From CAYRSS01 sp964426945 (GTDB taxonomy: Bacteria > Planctomycetota > Phycisphaerae > UBA1845), in contig CAYRSS010000066.1 of NCBI GenBank assembly GCA_964426945.1, positions 1-20,525 of the forward strand: a DNA stretch of 20,525 bases, read 5' to 3'. The position numbers and the translations under genes were made by a program. Numbering within the stretch: the stretch's first letter is position 1; each line of letters starts with the position of its first letter. Positions 1 to 7,812 of the stretch are shown piece after piece. The notes beneath the pieces were generated by a model, which saw only the letters and a program-made list of their open reading frames with translations, had not been told where the DNA came from and searched no databases.

Positions 1-109
1 AACGCAACATAACATGTATTATGGGACGTTGGGAATCGTGGCAGGGCGGTCTCATAACTCAGTGCCGTTTAATGGGTTAGACCGAGGACGCCTTGGCCCG
101 GCGCCGGGG

Positions 110-505
110 TTAGCCGCCGATTTCGAGCACGTTCTCGACCTCGACCGTCTGGCCAACGCGGCAGGTCAGCTCCAGGTCGTCGCGAATGGCCAGCTCCAGC
201 CGCGACCTCGTCCCCGGCGTGGTGATCGCGTCGAAGGCCTCGTTCGAGACTCGGGGATCCTGGAACAGGTGGTAGGTGACGCCGTTGTCGCCGATCCAGA
301 CCGGGCAGGACTGGGATCCGGACGACACGCCGGCCTGGCCCGAAATCACGAACGAACCGCCGCCGATGCCCAAGAGATTGTCGGGCACGTTTACATCGAG
401 GTTGATGCAGGCGGAGAGAGTCACGAGCGCGAGTCCTGCGCAGACCGCGCCGGTGCAACGTCGACCGGCCACTTCAAACCGCCTCTGACGAATCGATCGA
501 ATCAT
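110..505 (-). CDS. small putative lipoprotein, function unknown
   Basis: This 131-residue protein is not recognised. Its N-terminus has a basic stretch (residues 1-16), a hydrophobic segment (about 18-30) and a lipobox-like LSAC with the candidate lipidated cysteine at residue 33, so it is probably an exported lipoprotein. The mature part is about 100 residues, with two further cysteines (in SQSCPVW and ELTCRV) that could form a disulfide, and a C-terminal half rich in beta-type residues. The start ATG (503-505) overlaps the TGA of the upstream membrane-protein gene as ATGA, so the two are probably translated together. A GGAGG-like site lies about 10 bases before the ATG. Export is an inference from the signal; no function is claimed. 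Confidence 0.6.
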   Translation of the reverse strand: MIRSIRQRRFEVAGRRCTGAVCAGLALVTLSACINLDVNVPDNLLGIGGGSFVISGQAGVSSGSQSCPVWIGDNGVTYHLFQDPRVSNEAFDAITTPGTRSRLELAIRDDLELTCRVGQTVEVENVLEIGG

Positions 506-1005
506 CCGGCTGTAGCCTCCGCGCGGGCGCGGCGGAGTTCCGCGTACCGCGACATGGTTTCATTAAGGAGTTGCTCGTTTCTCGCCACAAGGTCGAACTG
601 TCTATAGAACGCAGACAGCAGCACGCCCAAGCCGCCAATAACCACAAGCCAGTGCACGGCCGCGTCCACGAGGTCGGCCCAGTGCAGCGCGCCCGTGATG
701 GTGATTGCGACGATCGACGCGAGCGCGATCGCCAGCCAACGAGCCGCGGATCTCTTGAACATCGCGGATCGCTCGCGCGGTGCGGCATCCATATTGCCCA
801 GCGAAACCGCCTGCGTGAGCAGTTTTCCGGTCACGACAAAGTACGTGAAGTACACGGCTTCGATGCCGCAGGTGACCACCAGGGTGAAGACCGCGAGCAG
901 GATGTGCAACTCGACCGTGGCGGGCGTCGCCCAGAGCCCGACGGCCGCCGTGCCCGTGAGGATCAGCCCGTTACAGATCACCAGCCAGGCGAACGCCGTG
1001 CGCAT
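502..1005 (-). CDS. four-helix integral membrane protein, function unknown
   Basis: This 167-residue protein has four clear hydrophobic segments (about residues 5-25, 32-57, 89-108 and 115-133), a short polar loop at 70-88 and a charged, probably helical C-terminal tail (135-165) rich in Arg and Glu. I recognise no family motif. It is the first gene of a two-gene minus-strand unit: its stop overlaps the start of the following lipoprotein gene by 4 bases. The ATG at 1003-1005 has no convincing Shine-Dalgarno sequence, so the start is less certain than the frame. The coupled arrangement suggests an envelope-located pair; that is inference only. Confidence 0.6.
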   Translation of the reverse strand: MRTAFAWLVICNGLILTGTAAVGLWATPATVELHILLAVFTLVVTCGIEAVYFTYFVVTGKLLTQAVSLGNMDAAPRERSAMFKRSAARWLAIALASIVAITITGALHWADLVDAAVHWLVVIGGLGVLLSAFYRQFDLVARNEQLLNETMSRYAELRRARAEATAG

Positions 1006-1126
1006 GAGGTTATCGGCTCAGAGCCATCTGTTTCTCGGCCGCCGCCCCGGCGGGGGAGAGCCGCCCCGCCGCTGGTCTGCCGTGCCTCGCAGCGCAACTG
1101 CGGGCCGGTGGACGCGAGTATGCCGC

Positions 1127-1939
1127 CTAGCGACTGGCCTGAGCGCCTGAGAGCTCGGCGATACGCCGTGTTGCATGACGGACGTTGCTCGAATCGCGGG
1201 TTTCCTCGCGGAGGACACGCTGATAGAGCTCCAGCGCCCGGGCACGGTCGTGGAGCCGATAATCATAGATCACCGCGGCTTCGAACCGAGCCGGATAGGG
1301 CGTCGCTGGATCCCACGTCCACGCGCGCTCGAACCACTGTACCGCGATCGTGTCCTGGTTCGGGAGGTACTCCTTGTGGATGACACCAAGCTGGTAGGCC
1401 GCGTCGTCGATCTTGTCGCTCGTGGGATGGTTGTCGATCAGTTCGCGGAATACGCCGGCGGCTTCGACCATCTGGTCGCGGTGGTAGTTGCCGGGCAGCC
1501 CCTGACGAGCCTTGCGCATGATCTCGAGCCCGCGGGTGTACAGCGCGTCCGCCTCGACCAGGGATTCGACCGGCTTGAGGCGTGCGGCGGGCACTTCCGC
1601 CTCGGTGAGATACTGAAATGCCTTCACGCTGCCGAGCCCGCGAAGCTCAAACGCGGCCCAGTTGGCCTTGGTGGCCACGCCGTGCTGGCGGTAGTGCTCG
1701 TGGAGCGCCTGGAGCGCTTCGCGGTAGGCCGCCCGGTGAACCGAGACGTTCTCGACCAGGTCCGCCTCGGTGGCGTCGCCGGTCGTCTGCACCACGGGCG
1801 GCGCGTCGACCGGGCGCGTCGTCGTGACTTCCGGACCGCGGGGCGACTGGCGATCGCGATAGATCGGGGACACGTTACACCCGAACAGCGGGAGGAGGCA
1901 TCCCGAGACGAGCGCTGCACAAAGCGAGGTTCTCAGCAT
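1127..1939 (-). CDS. TPR-like outer-membrane-type lipoprotein
   Basis: Starting at the ATG at 1937-1939, this is a 270-residue protein. I chose this start over upstream in-frame codons because AAGGAG lies 8 bases before it and because it gives a proper signal: a hydrophobic stretch to residue 20 followed by lipobox LFGC with Cys21. A Pro/Thr-rich linker (about 30-58) leads to a helical body. The C-terminal part (about 155-265) reads as tetratricopeptide-like helix pairs: FRELIDNHPTSDKIDDAAYQ, then AVQWFERAWTWDP, then ALELYQRVLREE, the same style as BamD/YbgF-type repeat lipoproteins. It probably serves as a protein-protein scaffold at the cell envelope. It lies downstream of ispD on the same strand with a 146-base gap, so an operon with ispD is possible but not shown. 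Confidence 0.7.
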   Translation of the reverse strand: MLRTSLCAALVSGCLLPLFGCNVSPIYRDRQSPRGPEVTTTRPVDAPPVVQTTGDATEADLVENVSVHRAAYREALQALHEHYRQHGVATKANWAAFELRGLGSVKAFQYLTEAEVPAARLKPVESLVEADALYTRGLEIMRKARQGLPGNYHRDQMVEAAGVFRELIDNHPTSDKIDDAAYQLGVIHKEYLPNQDTIAVQWFERAWTWDPATPYPARFEAAVIYDYRLHDRARALELYQRVLREETRDSSNVRHATRRIAELSGAQASR

Positions 1940-2085
1940 CTTGACCGCTCCTTGGCCGTGGCCGCGAGCGGAAGGCGGCGACGGACCGTGGATACCGGGC
2001 CGGGCGCCTCCGCAGCGAGGCTCGATCAACTCGGATTACAGCAGTCATGGCGCGGGGCGTCAAGGCGAATCGAGGGGCTCCCTCC

Positions 2086-2826
2086 CTACCACTGAGCTTC
2101 TTCGAAGGCTCCGAACTTAGGCACCTGCTTGACCGGACGGGACTTGAGGATCGCCGCGGCGAGCGTGAGGTCGGCTCGGGTGGTGATCTTGAGATTAGAG
2201 GCGTCGGAGGGCACGACCGAAACCCCGTGGCCCGCCCGCTCGACCAGCTCGGCGTCGTCGGTCACGGGCGGTTGCCCCTCGGCGGCCGCGTAGGCTTTCG
2301 TCAGCAGGTCGCGGCGAAATACCTGCGGCGTCTGGGCCTCGAACAGGGCAGTCCGCGAGACGGTCTCTTCGACGACATTCGCCGACGAAACGCGCTTGAT
2401 CGTGCCCGTCAGGGGAGCCGCCAGGATGGCCGCACCGGATTTCACAGCCTCGGCGAAGACGCGGTCGAGCATGTCGCCGGTCACGCAGGGCCGGGCGGCG
2501 TCGTGAACCGCGACATACTCTGCGTCGTCGCTGAGCGCCTGGAGCGCGAGCTGCACCGTGTCGCTGCGCCGCGCGCCGCCTTCGACGAGTCGAACCCCCA
2601 TGAACCCGAGGTTCGCGCCATATCGGGTCTTCATTTCTTCCATGTCTTCCGGCGCGACGGCGAGGATCGTCTGGCAGACGTCGTCGCGGCTGATGAAGGC
2701 CTCGATCGAGCGCAGAAAGACCGCCCTGCCGTCAAGTTTGGCGAAGGTCTTCTTCTCCTTGCCGCCGAAGCGCTCGCTCTTGCCCGCCGCCGCGATGATC
2801 ACCGCATACTTCGCCATGGCGCTCAC
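2086..2826 (-). CDS. ispD: 2-C-methyl-D-erythritol 4-phosphate cytidylyltransferase (IspD)
   Basis: IspD transfers CMP from CTP to 2-C-methyl-D-erythritol 4-phosphate, the third step of the non-mevalonate isoprenoid pathway, in the cytoplasm. The 246-residue length is normal for the family. Visible motifs are the nucleotide-binding AAAGKSERFGG near residues 12-22 followed by KEKK, GGARRSDTV (83-91), VHDAARPC (107-114), TGTIKRV, AQTPQVF (164-170) and TDDAELVE (189-196), ending with the NLKITTRADL block near 211-220. Translation may start at GTG 2824-2826, with AGGAG a few bases upstream, or at ATG 2815-2817. The GTG lies one base after the stop of the PIN-TRAM gene, so the two are almost certainly co-transcribed. 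The same neighbour pairing occurs in Bacillus (yacL-ispD). Confidence 0.95.
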   Translation of the reverse strand: MSAMAKYAVIIAAAGKSERFGGKEKKTFAKLDGRAVFLRSIEAFISRDDVCQTILAVAPEDMEEMKTRYGANLGFMGVRLVEGGARRSDTVQLALQALSDDAEYVAVHDAARPCVTGDMLDRVFAEAVKSGAAILAAPLTGTIKRVSSANVVEETVSRTALFEAQTPQVFRRDLLTKAYAAAEGQPPVTDDAELVERAGHGVSVVPSDASNLKITTRADLTLAAAILKSRPVKQVPKFGAFEEAQW

Positions 2827-2827
2827 C

Positions 2828-3961
2828 CTACTCCTGAACGGTCCGCGGCCGCCGTCGCTCCATCGCCGCGTCGGTGCGGCCGAAGATCATCCGTCCCGCA
2901 GAGGTCTGCAACACGCTGGTCACCGTGATGCTGACAAACTCGCCGATCCGGTCGCGCGCACCTTCGGCCACGACCATCGTCCCGTCTTCGAGATAGCCGA
3001 CGCCCTGCCCCATTTCTTCGCCCGGCTTGATGACCTTGATCGATAGCGCCTCGCCGGGCAGCACCACCGGCTTGAGGGCGTTGGCGAGATCATTGATGTT
3101 GATCACGGTCACGCCACGAAGCTGGGCAATCTTGTTGAGGTTATAGTCGTTGGTGACGACCTTCCCGCCGAGCTCCACGGCCAGGTCGACGAGCATTTCG
3201 TCCACGCCGATGCCCTCGCCCTCCTTGCGATCGCTGACGACGTCGAGAATGCGGATGTCGCACTTGTCGCTGGTCTGGAGACGGTTGAGCATGTCCAGGC
3301 CGCGCCGGCCGCGCGCGCGTTTGAGCTTGTCGCCGCTGTCGGCGATCATCTGCAGTTCCTGGAGCACGAAACGCGGTATGATCAGTTCGGCCTCCATGAT
3401 CCGCGTCTCGCTGATGTCGGCGATGCGGCCATCGATGATGACTGACGTGTCGAGAATCAGCGGCCGGCCGCCCTTGGTCTGCCTGGTGAACTGGACGTAC
3501 GGGATGACGAACCGGACGTCGTCCTTGGTCTGGAGGATGAAGCTGACGCAGAGGTAGCAGCAGATCACGCCGATGGCGAGCTTGACGGCCGTCAGCGTGA
3601 CGTCGCCTTTCTCGACCAGGAGCACGGTCGCTACGAGATCGACAATCAGCGAGAGTCCGAAGGCGACGGACATGCCGACGACCAGCCCGAAGAACATGCC
3701 GGAGATCGACGCGAGGCTCTTGCGCGGGATCCAGATGTCGAACGCGATGACCAGCAGCGCCACGCCGAGAAAGGCGATGATGATGAGGTCTTTGTTCAGC
3801 GCGAGCCAGCTTTCCTCACCCGGGCCCGGCGTGGAGACGAGGCTCATGCCGACCGAGATGAGGATCAGGGCGAATACGGCCCGGAGCACCAGGATGAAGA
3901 CCACGCCGATGCCCTGACGCGTGTCCTGCCGTGACGGTCCCATCGAATCGCCCGTGATCAT
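2828..3961 (-). CDS. membrane-anchored PIN-TRAM domain protein (YacL type)
   Basis: This 377-residue protein has four N-terminal membrane segments (about residues 20-42, 58-76, 86-115 and 123-144), a PIN nuclease-like domain (about 165-290) and a TRAM domain (about 300-362). The PIN acidic residues are visible: D171 in LILDTSVIIDGRI, E202 in FVLQELQ, D254 in GVDEMLVDLA and D272 in TNDYNLN. The TRAM part shows GQGVGYLEDGTMVVAEGA and ends with TSAGRMIFG. YacL-type proteins are conserved integral membrane proteins suspected to be RNases; the substrate is not established. The gene comes immediately before ispD, as in Firmicutes. The ATG at 3959-3961 has a GAGGG sequence about 9 bases upstream; a second ATG six codons in is possible. 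Confidence 0.9.
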   Translation of the reverse strand: MITGDSMGPSRQDTRQGIGVVFILVLRAVFALILISVGMSLVSTPGPGEESWLALNKDLIIIAFLGVALLVIAFDIWIPRKSLASISGMFFGLVVGMSVAFGLSLIVDLVATVLLVEKGDVTLTAVKLAIGVICCYLCVSFILQTKDDVRFVIPYVQFTRQTKGGRPLILDTSVIIDGRIADISETRIMEAELIIPRFVLQELQMIADSGDKLKRARGRRGLDMLNRLQTSDKCDIRILDVVSDRKEGEGIGVDEMLVDLAVELGGKVVTNDYNLNKIAQLRGVTVININDLANALKPVVLPGEALSIKVIKPGEEMGQGVGYLEDGTMVVAEGARDRIGEFVSITVTSVLQTSAGRMIFGRTDAAMERRRPRTVQE

Positions 3962-4026
3962 TCGCCGCCCTCATGCCCGACCGACCGGCCCACGGCGACA
4001 GGCGTCGCCCCGTTCGGTAACATTCG

Positions 4027-4056
4027 AGTATACCCCGACTCGGAGAGGGCTTCCAA
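4027..4056 (-). promoter_or_regulatory. possible sigma70-type promoter for the PIN-TRAM / ispD operon
   Basis: Reading the minus strand, TTGGAA (4056-4051) is followed after 18 bases by TATACT (4032-4027). That is a 4/6 match to the -35 and a 5/6 match to the -10 consensus. It lies in the 148-base divergent spacer and would give a leader of about 60 bases before the ATG at 3961. Found by eye only. Confidence 0.4.
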
Positions 4057-4109
4057 TGCGCGGCGATCCGCGCGGAACGCGCTGAACGCCGGCCCACAGA
4101 CCCCAGAGC

Positions 4110-5558
4110 ATGTCAACCGTGCCGCCTTCGATCCCCGCCGTGACCGCCGCCGAGTGCGAGCCGCCGATCCCTCCGCCGCCGCCCGAAGGCTCGCAGCCTC
4201 CGGCGGCCCCGATCACGACAGGTCCACTGGGCCGCACGCTCTTCGTCCTCGCTTTGCCCGTGCTCGCCGAGCAGATTCTGAACACCTTCGTCGGGATCTT
4301 CGACACCTTCCTGGCCGGCCGCATCAGTCCGGCGGCGACGTCGGCCGTGGGTCTGGCGGCGTATGTGTTCTGGCTGGCGGAACTGCTGGTGATGCTGGTG
4401 GGCACAGGTACGACGGCGATTGTGGCGCGGCTGATCGGCGGCCGCCGGCCTGACGAGGCCCGGCGGATCACGAACCAGTCGCTCTCACTGGCTGCGGCGC
4501 TCGGCGTGGGACTGGCCCTGTTTCTCTACGCCATGGCCCCCAGCTTCGCCACAGCCCAGGAAATGACCGGCGAGGCGTACGAAGTCACGGTTGATTACCT
4601 GCGCACCGGGGTCGTCGGCATCCCCCTGCTCAGCCTCGCGCTCGTGGGGTGTGCGGCCCTGCGCGGCACCGGGGACATGCGCACGCCGATGTGGATCTTC
4701 GTGGGTGTCAACCTGACCAACATTCTCGCGTCACCCGCCTTCATGTACGGCTGGGGCCCATTGCCGGTCTATGGCGTGCGAGGCATCGTTCTTGGCACGG
4801 TGGCCTCGCACCTGTGCGGGGGAATCGGGCTGATCACCCTGCTCGCCCGTGGTCGATCGGGGCTGAGGCTGCACCGCCGCGAGCACGTCCCCGACCCTGC
4901 GGCGATCCGGCGGATCCTCCACGTCGGCGCCCCTGCCGCTCTCGACGCGGGGGTTCTGTGGCTCGGGCACTTCGTCTTCATTTCGATCATCGCCAGGCTC
5001 GCCCCGGGAGCCATCGGGCAGGCCTACTACGCGGCCAGCATCATCGGCGTGCGGGTTGAGGCGCTGACTTACCTCCCCGCGGTGGCATGGGGGGCGGCGT
5101 CAGCCACGATGATCGGACAGGCCCTGGGGGCGGGACTTGTCGATCGCGCGCGGAAAGTGGGCCACGCGGCCGTGGCGCAGTGCGGCTTGCTCGCCGTCGT
5201 GATGACGCTGCTGTTCTACTTCGGCGCGGAGACGGTATTCGACGTGATGACCGAGGATCCGATGGTTCGGGCGGCCGGCGTGATCCCACTGCGGTGTCTT
5301 GCCGTTCTCCAGGTGTTCCTCGTGGTCGCGATCATCTACGTGCATTCGCTGCGCGGTGCGGGCGACACGCGTATTCCGGCGCTGATCACCGTGCTGAGCA
5401 CTTTCATGATCCGGCTGCCTGCCGCGTGGTACTTCGGGATCCACCTGCAGGGCGGACTGCTGGGCGCGTGGATCGGCATGTTCGGCGACATCCTCTGCCG
5501 ATCGATGCTGGCGACGATTCGCTACACCAGCGGACGCTGGGTGCACACGGCGGTGTGA
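4110..5558 (+). CDS. MATE family multidrug/metabolite efflux transporter
   Basis: This 482-residue transporter belongs to the MATE family, which exports organic cations, drugs or metabolites using Na+ or H+ gradients. It opens with an unusual Pro-rich tail (about residues 5-36, including a run of five prolines) followed by about twelve hydrophobic segments. The typical first-helix signature is present (LPVLAEQILNTFVGIFDTFL, near 49-68), then GTGTTAIVARLIGGRRPDEA. The internal repeat of the fold shows in paired motifs: ALRGTGDMRTP (about 183-193) in the first half and SLRGAGDTRIP (about 413-423) in the second. The gene stands alone, divergent from the PIN-TRAM gene and converging on the chain-length gene with a 10-base gap. 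No strong Shine-Dalgarno sequence precedes the ATG. The substrate cannot be told from sequence. Confidence 0.92.
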   Translation: MSTVPPSIPAVTAAECEPPIPPPPPEGSQPPAAPITTGPLGRTLFVLALPVLAEQILNTFVGIFDTFLAGRISPAATSAVGLAAYVFWLAELLVMLVGTGTTAIVARLIGGRRPDEARRITNQSLSLAAALGVGLALFLYAMAPSFATAQEMTGEAYEVTVDYLRTGVVGIPLLSLALVGCAALRGTGDMRTPMWIFVGVNLTNILASPAFMYGWGPLPVYGVRGIVLGTVASHLCGGIGLITLLARGRSGLRLHRREHVPDPAAIRRILHVGAPAALDAGVLWLGHFVFISIIARLAPGAIGQAYYAASIIGVRVEALTYLPAVAWGAASATMIGQALGAGLVDRARKVGHAAVAQCGLLAVVMTLLFYFGAETVFDVMTEDPMVRAAGVIPLRCLAVLQVFLVVAIIYVHSLRGAGDTRIPALITVLSTFMIRLPAAWYFGIHLQGGLLGAWIGMFGDILCRSMLATIRYTSGRWVHTAV

Positions 5559-5568
5559 CCGGCCAGCG

Positions 5569-7452
5569 TCAACCTTCGCGGAGGAACGCAGTGTGAGCGT
5601 CGTGGGAAACGTCGGCGCGGGCGAGGTAGCTCGTGATCCGATCGGGCACCTTCTTAATCTTCTCGAAGATCCACGGTCGCTCGATGCTGACGAACGCCAG
5701 CCCGGCCGTACCTGCGGTCATCGTCAGCGTCAGCGCCACGATCAGCGGTGCCAGCACCGTACGTCGCAACACCTGCTTGCGCCGATCGTTCGTCGTGATG
5801 ATCTCGTCGATCGACTCGAGAATCGGCAGCCCCAGGCTGCGCGCGACCTGCCCGCTGTTGCGATACACATGGTCGAAGACTTCGGCCAGCAGGACGAAAA
5901 TCGCTCCCGTGCCGAGAGCCACCATCAGGGCGAGCGTGAACACCGTCGCCGCCTTCGGCGACACGGGGATCACGCCGCCGCGAGCGGCCTCCTGATCGAT
6001 GAACTTGCAGAGCTTGCCCGCCTCGTTGGCGCGCATCGCCGGCTCGAGCTGGCGGGACTGTTCCTTCAGGTCGGTGTACTGCTTCTCGGCGACGCGCACC
6101 TGCTCGCGCACGGCGCCGTGGGCTTCCTGGAACGCATGCAGATTGCGCCCGGCGGCTTCGAGCTCGCTGATGGTCCGGGCGTTGGCGGCCATGCTCAGGT
6201 CGACTTCCTTCAGCTTCTGCTCGATCGCCGACATCGTCACTCGAATGCGTGCCCGTTCGGCGTCGTCACGCACGGGGGGCGCGGGAATGATCGTGGAGGC
6301 GAGCGTCTCAACCGCGACCGGCTCGGCGGGGTCGGCCGCGTCCGATTCCAACTGGCGGTCGAGTTGCCCCTGGTACCAGTCGCGCTTGCGACTGAGGGCG
6401 AGCAGTTCCGGATGCTCATCAGTCATCCCTCGGCTTGAGCGCAGCGCGGCGATTTCCCCCTCCAGGCGTCGGATCTCGTTGAACAGCCGCGCCGCAGCTG
6501 CACTCATTGCCGGACCGGCCGCGTCCGGACCCCCGCCAGCCGCATCCCCAGGTTGTCCGCCGAGCGCCGACAAGGCCGCCGAGGCCATCGCCGCCCCGAG
6601 GAGCTGCCGCTCGCGAGACAGTTCTGCCTCGTACTCGCGCCGACGCAGCTCGAGGTTCTGCTGATCGATCTGACGCTGGGTCAGCTCGGTATTGAGCTGA
6701 CTCGGGTTCTCGGGGTTGATCAGCGGGTTCGCGATGCGGAGTTCGGTTTCCCTCAGCCTGAGCTCAGTGAGCCGTTCGAAGGCCTGTTCCGCTTCGGCAG
6801 AGAAGTACGCGTGCTGATCAAGCAGCAGATCGCGGATGCGCTCCTCGGTCCAGCGGATGTAGGCCTTCTTCACCTCGTCAAGCACCTTACGTCCGGTGAT
6901 GTGGTCGGCGCCGGTGTACGTCAGGGTGACGAAATCAACGTGCTCGTTAGGCCCCTTGTAGGTCACCGCGATGCCCGAAGCGAGATTCAGCGCAATCGAA
7001 TTGCGCTGCCGGACGGCCTCCGCCGTCAGCTCGCCGTCCTCATTGCGCGGCAGATCCTTGGTCATGCCCAGACGCTCGACGACCTCCGCCATGACTCCGA
7101 GCGAGGTCAGATCTTTCGCCATGGTGGATCGCCACAGCTCGAATGAACCGGTGCCCTCTCGGAGGCGCAGGTTCATCATGACCGGGTCGTTTCGGCGTTC
7201 AAAGCTCGTGGTAGCCATGTACGTCCGCGGGTAGTACAGGCTCATTGTGAACACGATAGTCGCGGCCACGCAGGCCGGAAGGAAGAACGACCAGCGGTGC
7301 GTGTAAAGCACGCGAAGCGCATCGTTCACGTTCTTGCGGATTTCCGCGAACGGGCGCTCGGGGTCCGTGAGATTCTCGGGGCGGGCGGACAGCCATGCCT
7401 GCTCCGGCTCTGCCGTGCGCGACGTCTTGTGCTTGTCTTCGTGCTGGGTCAC
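5569..7452 (-). CDS. Wzz/GumC-type polysaccharide chain-length determinant protein
   Basis: Starting at GTG 7450-7452 (GGGAG about 4-7 bases upstream) this is 627 residues; an upstream in-frame extension is Arg-rich and unlike protein. TM1 (about 54-73) is followed by a periplasmic Wzz-like region, long helical coiled-coil stretches (about 200-290, 320-370 and 398-475), a Gly/Ala-rich break (about 295-320) and TM2 (about 502-524). This is the layout of polysaccharide co-polymerases such as GumC, which set the length of exported polysaccharide. No Walker A or tyrosine-kinase domain follows. Instead there is a soluble segment (GLPILESIDE near 541-550) and a third hydrophobic segment (about 565-589). 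No other polysaccharide genes are adjacent, so it is an orphan here. Confidence 0.8.
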   Translation of the reverse strand: MTQHEDKHKTSRTAEPEQAWLSARPENLTDPERPFAEIRKNVNDALRVLYTHRWSFFLPACVAATIVFTMSLYYPRTYMATTSFERRNDPVMMNLRLREGTGSFELWRSTMAKDLTSLGVMAEVVERLGMTKDLPRNEDGELTAEAVRQRNSIALNLASGIAVTYKGPNEHVDFVTLTYTGADHITGRKVLDEVKKAYIRWTEERIRDLLLDQHAYFSAEAEQAFERLTELRLRETELRIANPLINPENPSQLNTELTQRQIDQQNLELRRREYEAELSRERQLLGAAMASAALSALGGQPGDAAGGGPDAAGPAMSAAAARLFNEIRRLEGEIAALRSSRGMTDEHPELLALSRKRDWYQGQLDRQLESDAADPAEPVAVETLASTIIPAPPVRDDAERARIRVTMSAIEQKLKEVDLSMAANARTISELEAAGRNLHAFQEAHGAVREQVRVAEKQYTDLKEQSRQLEPAMRANEAGKLCKFIDQEAARGGVIPVSPKAATVFTLALMVALGTGAIFVLLAEVFDHVYRNSGQVARSLGLPILESIDEIITTNDRRKQVLRRTVLAPLIVALTLTMTAGTAGLAFVSIERPWIFEKIKKVPDRITSYLARADVSHDAHTAFLREG

Positions 7453-7812
7453 GGTGCTCCCGCTTCGTCGGCGCGACTCGGCCGCAGGACGGCGGTTCGC
7501 GTCTCGACGCGTACACTTCGCCGTGCCGGGCCGCGGGCCTGCGCACCAGGCGTTCGGCCGCTGCGTGCGACCCCATAGCCCGCCAACGGTCTTTTCGGAC
7601 CGGCCATTCCGGACCTTGAGACGCCCCCGGCCGCTACAGCGGCGATTCCGGGGAATTCCCGGCCCTGCTCGACAACGCCCCATAATGCGCGCCCCGCGGT
7701 CCCGCGGCAGCGGTCGCGTCGGGCGTCACCTCGCCAGGCGGCGCGGCAGGTCCTATCATGCGGAGAGCCGGATCGGGGGCGATCCCCGGTCGACCCGTCG
7801 GGAGAGCCCCGG
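7453..7812. other. 360-base divergent spacer with several small hairpins
   Basis: This spacer lies between the chain-length gene and the oxidase-like operon and must hold both promoters. I see no convincing -35/-10 pair. CATAAT (7681-7686) and TATCAT (7754-7759) are -10-like on the plus strand but lack a good -35. Short inverted repeats are CGGTC/GACCG (7587-7602), CCGC/GCGG within 7629-7643, the perfect palindrome GGGAATTCCC (7651-7660), and GGATCG/CGATCC with a GGGG loop (7770-7785) in the leader of the oxidase-like operon. I see no coding sequence of its own beyond Arg-rich frames typical of GC-rich noncoding DNA. Confidence 0.45.

Noticed and set aside
97..108. CCCGGCGCCGGG palindrome just after the first lipoprotein stop, as a terminator
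   Set aside because: No T tract follows on the minus strand and no loop is left in the perfect palindrome, so chance in GC-rich DNA is likely. Nothing else is seen in 1-109.
1006..1126. GC-rich inverted stretch (CCCCGGCGGGG near 1045-1056) as a terminator for the TPR gene
   Set aside because: Short stem and no T run on the minus strand.
1175..2095. Plus-strand frame of 306 codons
   Set aside because: It lies opposite the TPR lipoprotein, which has a good ribosome site and lipobox.
7453..7683. N-terminal extension of the chain-length protein
   Set aside because: The extra 77 residues are Arg/Gly/Pro-rich and unlike protein; GTG at 7452 has a plausible ribosome site.
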